Below are positions 25,543 through 34,498 of a DNA stretch of 64,000 bases, piece by piece. Position numbers and translations under genes: made by a program. The notes beneath the pieces are model-generated. The model saw only the letters and a list, made by a program, of their open reading frames with translations, had not been told where the DNA came from and made no database searches. Source of the stretch: Flavobacterium sp. ENC. GTDB lineage: Bacteria; Bacteroidota; Bacteroidia; Flavobacteriales; Flavobacteriaceae. The stretch is from the NCBI RefSeq assembly GCF_020991415.1, contig NZ_JAJMOY010000012.1, forward strand, positions 1 to 64,000, in the 5' to 3' direction. The first letter of the stretch is position 1. Each line of letters begins with the position of its first letter.

Positions 25543-27243
25543 ATGTCTCAACAAGTAATTTCTTATGCAGACCTTTCTATAATAAATAGTGCTTTAAGGT
25601 CAATAAAATCCGATATGTCAGGAGTATATTCTGAATTAGGAACATTAAACTTCAAACAGGATCACTTAGAAAGCGAACTCGTAAAACTTGCAGATTCTTT
25701 TTCAGATTTTGTTCAGGCAGATTTGAAACACAAGGCCCTACAGCTTGCCGAAACACGACAAGGAAATTTAAAACAGGACCTACAAATCAAATTTGGTTAT
25801 TATGCTGAAGTCAGAAGAATGGCAACAGGTATTCTTCAAGGGGTAGACACAGGTGTCGTAAGTGACGATACTTTAAAATTTACTACCGAAGAAGTAATGA
25901 TTAAAGCACCCGGATACTGGCTCGCTCCTGCTTTAGTATGCTTAGCAGCCTGGATTAGAAATGACAAACCGACATCCGAAAAAGCATTAAATGAGGCTTT
26001 AAAAAGAGATGATTACAAAGCAACTCTGTTCTTTATGCTGGTGATGCGCAGGCTGGCCAGAAATGATGCCAGTCTAAAGTGGCTGGAGCGCTATTTTATG
26101 CATCAAAATCCTCATAATCTTGACAGGGAATTTATAATTATACTTGAAGCTGTTACAAGTGGTATTTTTCCTCCGGCAGCCAGACAATTAATGATGGTGA
26201 ATGTTAAAAACTGGTTGGACCAGCTTACACAGGGAGATACATTTATAAATGAACAAAAATCACAGTGGGTGAAATTCTTTGAAGCTTCAGGTCCTTTGCC
26301 TGAGCATAAATATCCTTTGCTTGAAAAATTTTCACCAAACTGGAGTGAACTGGAGAATTCACTAACAGAAGCCAAAACACATGCACTTTTAAACGCCCAC
26401 TTTAAAAATATTATAACATCATCTACAGATTTTTCAAAAGGCATTAAAGTTCAATTAGATGAGATTTTATCCCTCTTAGTAACAAACTTTGATGATGAGG
26501 AATTGCCTTTGCAGGAGCAGGTAAGATTTAACCAGCTTATTATACAAATGGATGGTGACAAAGCCGCAGCGCAAGCCGTAATAGATGCGGAAAAACACAT
26601 TTTTGACGAACAAGTTGATTTTTTACAACTACTTACCAATGCCTCCTTTAATCCTGAATTATCCGGAGCAACTAAAGTAACTCAGGCACTCGCTGTTTCA
26701 ATAAGCCAACCCTGGATACTTGAAGCATACGATACATTTACAGCGCAAACCAGAAATAAAATCCCTCAGTATGCAGAACTTTCAATTGATGATTTTAAAG
26801 TCTCTACTAAAGATGGAAGTGAAGAAAAGGAACTCTTAAATCAACAGGAGATATTTTATAATACTCTTTTAGAAACTGAACTCAAAAAGCTTTCTTTTCC
26901 GTACGGTCTATTGATCATTGGCATACTAATTTGCTTACTTGGACTTTGGGCATTTACTATTCATTTCGTCGTTGGTCTTTTAGGATTTGGTATTGGCGGC
27001 GTTATTATCTGGAATTCAGTCAACAATCATAAAAAGGCTAAAACTGCAATCATCGAAAACGTGAAAGAGCGTAAAACAAAAGCAAGAGAAGTGCTTCGAG
27101 GCTGCCTGGCTGAAACTGTTGATTATAGAAAAGAGCATGGAATTGAAGATGCTAAAGCAGAAGATATGAGACAGTTATTATCTTCAATTACACCTGAAGA
27201 TTTCTCTAGTGTATCAAAAGAAACAGCAAGAAACATTATCTAA
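25543..27243 (+). CDS. Unknown two-helix membrane protein of AAA+ cassette
   Basis: 566 aa, not recognised. N-terminal heptad-like helical region (about 10-75), a large helical domain (about 75-450), then a hairpin of two membrane helices (about 460-505, with LLIIGILICLLGLWAF and VVGLLGFGIGGVIIW) and a basic cytoplasmic tail (about 506-566) ending ARNII. Most of the protein should be cytoplasmic. It is the only membrane member of the cassette and may anchor the complex (inference). It ends with a short hydrophobic tail like those of the fourth and fifth proteins. Confidence 0.75.
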   Translation: MSQQVISYADLSIINSALRSIKSDMSGVYSELGTLNFKQDHLESELVKLADSFSDFVQADLKHKALQLAETRQGNLKQDLQIKFGYYAEVRRMATGILQGVDTGVVSDDTLKFTTEEVMIKAPGYWLAPALVCLAAWIRNDKPTSEKALNEALKRDDYKATLFFMLVMRRLARNDASLKWLERYFMHQNPHNLDREFIIILEAVTSGIFPPAARQLMMVNVKNWLDQLTQGDTFINEQKSQWVKFFEASGPLPEHKYPLLEKFSPNWSELENSLTEAKTHALLNAHFKNIITSSTDFSKGIKVQLDEILSLLVTNFDDEELPLQEQVRFNQLIIQMDGDKAAAQAVIDAEKHIFDEQVDFLQLLTNASFNPELSGATKVTQALAVSISQPWILEAYDTFTAQTRNKIPQYAELSIDDFKVSTKDGSEEKELLNQQEIFYNTLLETELKKLSFPYGLLIIGILICLLGLWAFTIHFVVGLLGFGIGGVIIWNSVNNHKKAKTAIIENVKERKTKAREVLRGCLAETVDYRKEHGIEDAKAEDMRQLLSSITPEDFSSVSKETARNII

Positions 27244-27262
27244 ATATTTAATTTTTACAGAC

Positions 27263-27454
27263 ATGAAAAAAATAATTTTAAGTGATCATTCAGAACAGCC
27301 TGAAAACACTAATCACGATATAAAAAAAGAAACGAACATAAAGCCTAATCTGTTTCAAGGCAGAACGGAAGCAGAATTAGGGAATTCAAAATTTCCTGAA
27401 TGGGATATTATTCCGCCAACTCAATTTATAAATCCCCGGATTAAACCCCAATAA
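27263..27454 (+). CDS. 63-aa unknown protein with IIPPT motif
   Basis: 63 aa from ATG 27263 (MKKIILSDHS); an earlier in-frame start at 27209 would overlap the previous gene. The sequence is polar and probably disordered, with EWDIIPPTQFINPR at its end. The same IIPPT occurs near the end of the next protein. Its stop overlaps the next start by one base (TAATG), so the two are translationally coupled. It may be a small adaptor; no family recognised. Confidence 0.65.
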   Translation: MKKIILSDHSEQPENTNHDIKKETNIKPNLFQGRTEAELGNSKFPEWDIIPPTQFINPRIKPQ

Positions 27455-27984
27455 TGAAAGTTCCGACAACTTATTCTGATTGGGCAATACTCCTTGATCG
27501 GTTCAGCGATGGTGATGATTCCGTTTTAGAGGAATTAAGCAATGGCAATTTTACTGTTGATGCCGGAACTGCTGCCCGATTCTACAAAAAAGTGGAAGAA
27601 GCATATAAGAAACGCAAACAAAACTGGTTGGAAAAATTCCAACGTTCTTTTGAATTACAAAACCTTAAGACAGAAGATGATTTTGAAATCGCCTTAAGAA
27701 ATGGAAAACAAAATCTTTCTCCATTAAGCAGATTTGCAGTTTTAAAAAGTTTTCCGGATGATTTGAAAAAATTATTAAGGAAAGACCTGGAAGGTTTTGT
27801 CTCTGAAATCAAAACATCATTAAAGAGTAATGCTTCAAAATTAAGAGGAAGAGAAAAAATGATACTCTTATTAAACTCTTTTGAACTGAATCTTAATTCT
27901 GAAGAAATTAAAGGGGATTCAAAAAATAACAAACAAAGTACAAACGAAATAATTCCTCCAACAGGAAGAAAAATAATATTCTAA
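27454..27984 (+). CDS. 176-aa unknown protein with C-terminal IIPPT motif
   Basis: 176 aa, not recognised. Mostly helical and charged, Lys/Leu rich (KRKQNWLEKFQRSFELQ around 49-65), with a polar linker before the C-terminal NEIIPPTGRKIIF. Begins on the last base of the previous stop and ends two nucleotides before the ATPase start. The shared motif suggests that both small proteins bind one partner, perhaps the ATPase (inference). Confidence 0.7.
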   Translation: MKVPTTYSDWAILLDRFSDGDDSVLEELSNGNFTVDAGTAARFYKKVEEAYKKRKQNWLEKFQRSFELQNLKTEDDFEIALRNGKQNLSPLSRFAVLKSFPDDLKKLLRKDLEGFVSEIKTSLKSNASKLRGREKMILLLNSFELNLNSEEIKGDSKNNKQSTNEIIPPTGRKIIF

Positions 27985-27986
27985 AA

Positions 27987-29540
27987 ATGGCAAATAAAAC
28001 AGAATTTAAGACGTCTCTTTTACGAATGTTCAGAGCAAGAATTCCTTTTATATCAATTCGAAGCATCGAACGAGCAAGAGTTTTAGAAGTTGTGCAGCAA
28101 CTGGCAGAAGAAATAAACATTCCTATTTACTTTCATAGCTTATCACACGGAACAATTGACATTAAGTCTAAAAAAAGCATAAATGATGACCGCTCAGTTG
28201 CCGGCGGCTTAGATTATGCCGTTCAAAATATTTCACAACGACAAAACTTAACCTTTGTTTTTACAGAAGTAAGTGATATTGAAGATGATAATATCGTTTC
28301 GAGACATCTTTATGATTGTGTCGTTCAGGCTATTGAAAGAGGCGGAAGCATTTGTTTAATTACAACTAAAAGCATTTGGCCGCAATTACAGCGTTTGGGA
28401 ATGACTATTACATTAGATGCTCCAAACGAAGAAGAAATGCTTGAGGTTGTCAAGGAATGCGTAACTCCTTATAAAGGTTCGATTCCTCTTGAATGGGAAG
28501 AATCAGATTACAAAATGGCAGCTACAATTTTAGCTAATATGACTAAAATAGAGGCCGAAAATGTTTTAGCAACACAAATGGCAAAAGGTTCTCTAACAAA
28601 GGAAGACATTAAAGAATTAAGTAACGCAAAGGATAAACTATTCAGTGACATATCTGGATTAGAAAAGGTAAAACTTGATCCCTCTTCTCTTTCAGTTGCC
28701 GGATTAAGCGGACTTCAGCATTGGCTTGATAATCAAAAGCAGCTTTTGACAGCGGATCTAAAAGCAAGGAAAATGAGACCTCCGAGGGGAGTTTTATTAG
28801 TTGGAGTTCCGGGATGCGGTAAATCTTTATCAGCAAAGTTCATTGCGGCAAATTGGAACCTGCCTTTGTATCGTCTTGACCTTGCTGCCATTCAGGGACA
28901 ATATCTGGGACAATCCGAAAACAGATTAAAAGAAGCATTGGCATCCGCAGATAATGCCGCTCCCTGTATTTTATGGATTGATGAAATAGAAAAAGGTTTG
29001 TCAGGGGCATCCGGATCTAGCGATGGCGGTACTTCTACAAGAATGGTTGGGCAGTTTTTGTTTTGGCTACAAGAAAGCATGGCCAAAGTCTTTGTTGTTT
29101 CAACAGCAAATGATGTTAGTAAATTACCGCCTGAACTTTTGCGAAGAGGGCGTTTTGATGAATTATTTTTTGTTGATCTCCCAGGCGAAACAGAAAGAAA
29201 AGACATTATTAACTTGTATGTAAAGCGTAATTTATTATTTCAACCTTCAGCGCATACTTTAGATCAACTTGTTGAAATCTCGGAAGGTTTTGCAGGTTCT
29301 GATATAGAAGGCGCTGTCAGGGACGTAGCAATTCAGGCTGTCATACATGGAGATGATGTTGTAGATGATCTTCTTTTTGAAAAGTGTTTTAGAAACATAG
29401 TTCCTTTAAGTAAAACTGCTCCGGAAAAAATTGAAGCAATAAGGGTCTGGGGACGCGAAAGAGCAGTACCTGCTTCGGGAATTTCATGGGATGTTTCCTC
29501 TCATGATAAGGTTATTGGAAAACGTTCTATTATTATCTAA
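27987..29540 (+). CDS. Ycf46-like AAA+ ATPase
   Basis: 517 aa. The N-terminal half (about 1-170) looks like the degenerate ATPase-like domain of Ycf46 (IPFISIRSIERARVLEVV, LTFVFTEVSDIED, ICLITTKSIWP). The C-terminal AAA+ domain (about 220-470) is intact: Walker A GVPGCGKS (273-280, Lys279), Walker B Asp332-Glu333, sensor-1 Asn375, and LLRRGRFD with arginines 386, 387 and 389. No protease domain is present, so it is a remodelling or unfolding motor, not FtsH. Family function is poorly known. It is the last gene of the cassette, two nucleotides after the previous stop, and ends KRSIII. Confidence 0.88.
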   Translation: MANKTEFKTSLLRMFRARIPFISIRSIERARVLEVVQQLAEEINIPIYFHSLSHGTIDIKSKKSINDDRSVAGGLDYAVQNISQRQNLTFVFTEVSDIEDDNIVSRHLYDCVVQAIERGGSICLITTKSIWPQLQRLGMTITLDAPNEEEMLEVVKECVTPYKGSIPLEWEESDYKMAATILANMTKIEAENVLATQMAKGSLTKEDIKELSNAKDKLFSDISGLEKVKLDPSSLSVAGLSGLQHWLDNQKQLLTADLKARKMRPPRGVLLVGVPGCGKSLSAKFIAANWNLPLYRLDLAAIQGQYLGQSENRLKEALASADNAAPCILWIDEIEKGLSGASGSSDGGTSTRMVGQFLFWLQESMAKVFVVSTANDVSKLPPELLRRGRFDELFFVDLPGETERKDIINLYVKRNLLFQPSAHTLDQLVEISEGFAGSDIEGAVRDVAIQAVIHGDDVVDDLLFEKCFRNIVPLSKTAPEKIEAIRVWGRERAVPASGISWDVSSHDKVIGKRSIII

Positions 29541-29573
29541 TTAAAAGAACATTAATAGAAATTTATTTACTGA

Positions 29574-29622
29574 ACTACGGAAATAAGATTGTACTTATTA
29601 TGATCTTATCTCCGTAGTTTTC
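29574..29622 (+). terminator. Terminator of the AAA+ cassette
   Basis: ACTACGGAAATAAGAT (29574-29589) pairs with ATCTTATCTCCGTAGT (29603-29618) at 15 of 16 positions, followed by TTTTCTTT. It closes the five-gene operon. Confidence 0.8.
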
Positions 29623-29682
29623 TTTAGTATAAATCTATCTTTAATTCGTATTTTCGTTTGGCAAATTCAAAGACAAAATATC

Positions 29683-30441
29683 ATGACCTGGGATCCGAAA
29701 AAATATAACGAATTTAAAGAAGACCGATATAAACCGTTTGGAGATCTTACAAGTCATATCGTTGACAAACCAAATCTAAAAGTTATAGACTTAGGTTGCG
29801 GGACAGGGGAATTAACCCAAAAATTGTCTCATCAGCTTACAAACCCTTTTGTACTGGGAATTGATTCTTCTGCCGAAATGCTGGCAAAAACTCCACATCA
29901 GGATAATATCGAATTCAGGCAATTATCAATTACAGAACAATTAGAACAGGAAACCAAATGGGATTTGATATTTTCGAATGCAGCATTGCAATGGGTAGAT
30001 AATCATAAAGAACTTTTCAGGACAATAATATCGCGTATTAATGCCAACGGTCAATTAGCAGTACAAATGCCGCAGCAAACTGAAAATGTTCTTAATCAAA
30101 TACTAATTGATTTAGTACAAGAGGAGCCTTATGCTTCTTATTTGAATAATTGGATACGCCCTTCTCCGGTCCTGACTCTGGATGAATATGCCAAAATCCT
30201 TTTTGATTATGGAGGAAAAGATTTGGTTTTATATCAAAAGGTATATCCGTTGATCGCTACTCAAAAAGATTCTTTTTTTGATTTTATTTCCGGTTCTGCA
30301 CTCACTGTATACCAGGAGCGTTTAAAAGAAAATGAATTTAAAGAGTTGTCAATTGAATTCAAAAAAAGAATTGACCATTGTTTTCCGTCAATCCCATCGA
30401 TTTACGCTTTTAAAAGATTGGTTATGTATGCGAAATTTTAA
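29683..30441 (+). CDS. SAM-dependent methyltransferase (Tam-like)
   Basis: 252 aa. Motif I VIDLGCGTGELTQ (about 35-47), GIDSSAEML (motif II) and WDLIFSNAALQWV (motif IV) are the class I methyltransferase pattern, and the start MTWDPKKYNEF resembles trans-aconitate 2-methyltransferase. The length fits Tam (about 250-260). Tam methylates trans-aconitate; since two aconitases lie 6 kb away this is tempting but unproven. Single gene after the cassette terminator. Confidence 0.85.
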   Translation: MTWDPKKYNEFKEDRYKPFGDLTSHIVDKPNLKVIDLGCGTGELTQKLSHQLTNPFVLGIDSSAEMLAKTPHQDNIEFRQLSITEQLEQETKWDLIFSNAALQWVDNHKELFRTIISRINANGQLAVQMPQQTENVLNQILIDLVQEEPYASYLNNWIRPSPVLTLDEYAKILFDYGGKDLVLYQKVYPLIATQKDSFFDFISGSALTVYQERLKENEFKELSIEFKKRIDHCFPSIPSIYAFKRLVMYAKF

Positions 30442-30501
30442 GCGCATGATGCAATTAAATGTCCCGAATAAAATTTAAAAGTTAAATAATTCATAGTCTA
30501 A

Positions 30502-30909
30502 ATGATAATAAGCCAACAAGAACAAATAATCAACAAAATTGCACAGGATAAAATAAATTTCAATCTTGGTGTACAAATGCTGTTAGAAGATCCCGATTAC
30601 AATTTTAAAGCGCTTTTTTCTACGTTAAAAAATTATATTTTCAATTCTATTCCTGAAAAAGCAGATTATAACACCGAAACTTATCAAAAAGGTATCAATA
30701 CAATTCCCTTAAAACCAACCTACACTCCAATTGTACTTCTAAAAACATTCCCCACATGAATCGCATTTAATAAGTTAGTTCAACTTCCCGAATACGAAAA
30801 TAAAAAAACAATACTCTCATTACTTTGGATTTTTAAAATAACAGATACTGAAAGAAGGAATACAGAATGTAGAAATGGTTGTGGTCATTTTTGGCATGAA
30901 CTGATATAG
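30502..30909 (+). pseudogene. DUF5958 gene broken by an in-frame stop
   Basis: The frame reads normally from ATG 30502 to a TGA at 30757-30759 (85 aa), then continues in the same frame for another 49 codons to TAG at 30909. The downstream part (IAFNKLVQLPEYENKKTIL, LLWIFKITDTERRN, NGCGHFWHELI) looks like the natural C-terminus of this family, as does GLK-type TYTPIVLLKTFPT just before the stop. Around the TGA the bases look slightly rearranged relative to an expected TNEAFNKL. Most likely an inactivated gene; a sequencing error is possible. Confidence 0.65.
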
Positions 30910-31061
30910 AGAAAGTGTGAAAAATAATCTCAAACCAACATCCCCTATTGATTAAACAAATAGGTAAAAATGATTTTTATTATTCTTCAAATTTATTTTT
31001 ATTTGATCTTGTCTATCTTTTAAACCTTTTCAAATTTCACAACAAAAATCAATACAAAATA

Positions 31062-31077
31062 TTCATTATCAATTGTT
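31062..31077. promoter_or_regulatory. Direct repeat copy 1 upstream of sensor kinase
   Basis: TTCATTATCAATTGTT matches 31185-31200 (TTCATTAACAATTGTT) at 15 of 16 positions, 123 bp away, one copy on each side of the promoter at 31115-31148. The second copy contains the perfect palindrome AACAATTGTT. The gap 30910-31316 is otherwise AT-rich with no gene. Confidence 0.4.
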
Positions 31078-31114
31078 TAATACACAAAATAATTTAACAA
31101 GAAAAAATATACCA

Positions 31115-31148
31115 TTTGTAAAAGCATATCTTTTTTTTATTAAATTTG
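31115..31148 (+). promoter_or_regulatory. Promoter of sensor kinase/regulator pair
   Basis: TTTG (31115-31118), 22 nt, TAAATTTG (31141-31148). Transcription would start near 31154, leaving a leader of about 160 nt that includes the AACAATTGTT palindrome (31191-31200). Confidence 0.45.
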
Positions 31149-31184
31149 ATATAAGTGTTCACCAGTCTTATAAAAAAGAAACTT

Positions 31185-31200
31185 TTCATTAACAATTGTT
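31185..31200. promoter_or_regulatory. Direct repeat copy 2 with CAATTG palindrome
   Basis: TTCATTAACAATTGTT; its last ten bases are self-complementary. Partner of 31062-31077. It falls in the leader of the kinase transcript, where a bound regulator could block elongation, or the pair could loop around the promoter (inference). Confidence 0.4.
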
Positions 31201-31316
31201 GATTTTTTAGCTTGCAAAAACAGCATCCCCAAAAGCTAATTTTTACAGAAAAACACGTTCAAAGCAGACAGTCTTAACAGGTCGAGAAAACATTACTAAC
31301 CTACAAATCTAAAATT

Positions 31317-32738
31317 ATGTCGAGGAGTCCGTTTTTTAGGAACATACGCTCAAATGTTTTCATCCTTCTGCTAGTTGTATTTATTTCCTGCGCATTGCTA
31401 ATTTGTATCAACTTTTTTACGATAAAAATATTATCTGCCAACCGAGCGTATGTAAATGGGGAATCGCATTATTCAAAAGGTCAAAAAGATGCGTCAAGAC
31501 ATCTCATTACCTATCTCTATACCCAGGAACCGGAACAATGGAAATTATATAATGAAGAATTAAAAGTTCCGCAGGGCGACGGCATAGCCCGGCAGACACT
31601 TCTCAAAGCAGGAGATAATGAGGTTGCCCGAAAGGGATTTTTAACAGGCCGGAACCATAAAGAAGACATTAACGATCTCGTCTGGTTATTTGTTAATTTT
31701 AAAGAGATTCCATTTTTAGCAAAAGCCATCCATGAATGGGAACAAGGCGACAAATTAATTAATGAATTATTCATAACAGGAGCACATATCAATGCAAAAA
31801 TCAAACGTAATATTTTAACAACTTCTGATCAGCAAAATTATTTAAGAAAAATAAGCGATATAAGCGATAAACTCACCATAAACGAACGTAACTTCTCAAA
31901 CACACTTGGAGAAGGAACAAGGAAAATAAAAACGCTCTTAACAATCACGAATATCTTTTTTATTCTCATCATCATCTGCAGTGTAAGCTGGTATTATTCG
32001 ATCATGGTAAGAAGACTGCTTATCTCTAAGAAGGAAATCGAAATGAAAAATGAAAATCTGCTACTCGCAAATCATGAGCTGGATCGCTTTGTGTATAGTG
32101 CATCACATGATTTGAGATCTCCGATAACCTCTTTACAGGGACTTATTGAGATTACACAATTGGAAGACAATGTTGAGCAGATTAGAAATTATTTGACGCT
32201 AATGCACCAAAGCCTTGTCAGACAGGATCAGTTTATTAGCGATATTATTGATTATTCGAAAAATAAACGCAAAGAAATAATTATTGAACCGGTAAGTCTT
32301 CGGGAATTATTTGATGAGGCAATTTCCCAGTTAATACACATTGAAAATGCCAGTCGAATCGAAATTAAAAAAGAAATATTGATCGACTACATTCAAAGCG
32401 ATAATTTAAGGTTAAAAATTATTATTTCAAATTTACTTTCAAACGCCATAAAATATGCCGACAGTAGTAAAAAGGTAATGTTTATCTCTATTAAAACCTA
32501 TTTTTCAGATGGTTTTAATAAAATCGAAATAGCAGATAACGGAATCGGAATTAAAGAGGAATTCAAGGAACACATTTTTGAGATGTACTTTGGAACCAAC
32601 AAAAATAAAGGATCGGGATTAGGTCTTTATATCGTAAAAGAAGCAGTAGAAAATATTAAGGGAAATATTTATGTTTCCTCCGAAAATAGTGTTGGAAGTA
32701 AATTTATTGTAACGATACCAAACTCAAATGCAACTTAA
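31317..32738 (+). CDS. Membrane-bound sensor histidine kinase
   Basis: 473 aa. Helix 1 (about 14-36, FILLLVVFISCALLICI), a periplasmic helical sensor (about 37-205, CHASE3-like by layout), helix 2 (about 208-228), a coiled coil, HisKA with ASHDLRSPI (His264), and HATPase with NAIKYAD, DNGIGI and GSGLGLYIV. The overlapping next gene is a single-domain response regulator, so the two form a phosphorelay pair. Signal unknown. Confidence 0.9.
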   Translation: MSRSPFFRNIRSNVFILLLVVFISCALLICINFFTIKILSANRAYVNGESHYSKGQKDASRHLITYLYTQEPEQWKLYNEELKVPQGDGIARQTLLKAGDNEVARKGFLTGRNHKEDINDLVWLFVNFKEIPFLAKAIHEWEQGDKLINELFITGAHINAKIKRNILTTSDQQNYLRKISDISDKLTINERNFSNTLGEGTRKIKTLLTITNIFFILIIICSVSWYYSIMVRRLLISKKEIEMKNENLLLANHELDRFVYSASHDLRSPITSLQGLIEITQLEDNVEQIRNYLTLMHQSLVRQDQFISDIIDYSKNKRKEIIIEPVSLRELFDEAISQLIHIENASRIEIKKEILIDYIQSDNLRLKIIISNLLSNAIKYADSSKKVMFISIKTYFSDGFNKIEIADNGIGIKEEFKEHIFEMYFGTNKNKGSGLGLYIVKEAVENIKGNIYVSSENSVGSKFIVTIPNSNAT

Positions 32739-33129
32739 ACCAGTATTTTTATTAGTCGAAGATAATCTGATAGATCAGCTTGTTATTACACAATTACTGA
32801 AAAAGGTTCTTGATGTGACAGAAACGGAAGTGACTATTACAAATAATGGCATGGAGGCCCTTCAGTGGCTTTCTTCTCATCAGGACCTGGATCAGCTGAT
32901 TATTTTATTAGATATTCAGATGCCCGTAATGAATGGTTTTGAATTTTTGAATGCTTATGACAAATTGGGTGAAGAATTAAAAAAAGCAATTCGAATTTAT
33001 GTACTTTCTTCCACTTTAGATCAGGAAGACATTAAAAAAATAAATGAAAATAATTATGTTACAGGATTTTTAAACAAACCACTGCCTATTGAAGAATTAA
33101 AAAAAACGATTCATTATCTAAACACGTGA
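32728..33129 (+). CDS. Single-domain response regulator
   Basis: 133 aa, receiver domain only. Acidic Glu11/Asp12, phosphoacceptor Asp62 (LLDIQMPVMNG), Ser94 and Lys117 (FLNKPLP) are in place. There is no output domain, so it acts through protein contacts, like CheY or Spo0F. Its start overlaps the kinase stop by 11 nt (translational coupling). It ends nine nucleotides from the convergent LysM gene. Confidence 0.92.
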   Translation: MQLKPVFLLVEDNLIDQLVITQLLKKVLDVTETEVTITNNGMEALQWLSSHQDLDQLIILLDIQMPVMNGFEFLNAYDKLGEELKKAIRIYVLSSTLDQEDIKKINENNYVTGFLNKPLPIEELKKTIHYLNT

Positions 33130-33138
33130 CTTATAAAA

Positions 33139-34269
33139 TTATTGCAAAACACGATTTACCTGCGAAAAATTCCTTCCGTAATACGCTTCTTTAGTGGAAG
33201 AAATCATAACTCCGCCGTGAGTTGAAGAATGAACAAATTTAATTTCCCCATCAGCTACTTCCACCACCATACCAACATGATTAATGTGGCGTCTTCCATT
33301 CGTTTTAAAGAAAATAAGGTCTCCTTTTTGTGCTTCATTCGCACTAACTTTCATTCCAATTCGTGATTGTTCAATAGAACTTCTCGGCAGCCTGATATCA
33401 AAATTACTAAAGGTACAAATCATTAATCCGGAACAGTCAAAACCAGCTTTGGTAGTACCTCCTGACCTATATCTTGTTCCTATATTTCCTGTTGCGCTTT
33501 CAATCAGCCGATCAATTAAATCAGAACTGTTTTCTACCCTGATAACGGTTGAGGAATCTTTTACAACAATATTTTCAGCGGCTACCTCAGGGCTTGATAC
33601 CGGATCTTTTATTTCAGAAGTCGGCTTTAAAGCCTGTATACTATCTGCTTTTTCTTTAGAAGTACGTATGGTCAAAACATAACCAACGTTTAATTTTTTC
33701 TTTATGGCAGGATTTTGTTTTTCTAATTCTGCCACAGATATCCCGAATTCCTTCGCAATGGCATATTTAGTTTCTTTAGGCTGTACTTCCCTTGATACTT
33801 CAACATCCTCAGGTGCACTGTTCGTTTCAGCTGGTTTTTCTGTCTCTGCCATTGTATTTGATGGAATAGCAATCTGCTGCCCTATTTTCAAACCCTCGGT
33901 TTCCAAAAGCGGATTTGCCTTTTTTAAGTCCTCTACCGAAACATTATACTTTTTTGAAATTCCCCAAAGTGTTTCTTTGGCTAAAACTTCATGCGATCCC
34001 GGAGTTGCAGGCGGAGCCGAATTCGAAACAACAGCTGCAGTTTTTGCAGTAACCGCTTTATTCTTATTCGGGATCAGTAAAACCGAATTTAGTTTTAGAA
34101 TTTTCGGAGCATCCGGATTTGCTTCTGCAATATCTTTTGTTTTTACACCGTATTTTTTAGCAAGCACACTTAAGTTATCTCCTTTTGAGATCTTATGCCT
34201 GATGTATTTATCCTGGGAAAAAACAGTCAAACTAAAAAATAGGAATAGTACAGTAAATCTAAAAATCAT
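33139..34269 (-). CDS. LysM-repeat NlpC/P60 cell-wall hydrolase
   Basis: 376 aa. Signal peptide (about 1-19, FRFTVLFLFFSLTVFS). Three LysM domains (about 23-66, 92-138 and 160-202), each with the pattern of IxxGDxLxxIxxKY. A linker leads to a C-terminal NlpC/P60 peptidase (about 255-376) with catalytic Cys in GFDCSGLMIC and His in HINHVGMVVE. It should cut peptide stems of peptidoglycan in the periplasm. Convergent with the response regulator gene; no terminator is visible in the nine-base gap. Confidence 0.9.
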   Translation of the reverse strand: MIFRFTVLFLFFSLTVFSQDKYIRHKISKGDNLSVLAKKYGVKTKDIAEANPDAPKILKLNSVLLIPNKNKAVTAKTAAVVSNSAPPATPGSHEVLAKETLWGISKKYNVSVEDLKKANPLLETEGLKIGQQIAIPSNTMAETEKPAETNSAPEDVEVSREVQPKETKYAIAKEFGISVAELEKQNPAIKKKLNVGYVLTIRTSKEKADSIQALKPTSEIKDPVSSPEVAAENIVVKDSSTVIRVENSSDLIDRLIESATGNIGTRYRSGGTTKAGFDCSGLMICTFSNFDIRLPRSSIEQSRIGMKVSANEAQKGDLIFFKTNGRRHINHVGMVVEVADGEIKFVHSSTHGGVMISSTKEAYYGRNFSQVNRVLQ

Positions 34270-34498
34270 TATTGGGGCTTTTTTTATTCTAAGTTTTGTG
34301 TTTCAGTTAGGTTAAAACACAACTCTCTTTACTCATAAGGCGAATTTAACTTTTTTAAGTAAAAGACACACGTTTTTTAACAACTAATTTATTTCAAATT
34401 AATAAGCGCGGCATAGAAATTGCGCCAGGACTTTGAAAATATCTGTTTTATACCAGAGGAATTTACCAGATCAAAACCAACCTAAATTTAAAACCAGC

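Noticed and set aside
25069..29540. Reading the cassette as an FtsH-type protease operon
   Set aside because: The ATPase lacks a zinc HExxH protease domain and its N-terminal half resembles Ycf46, not FtsH.
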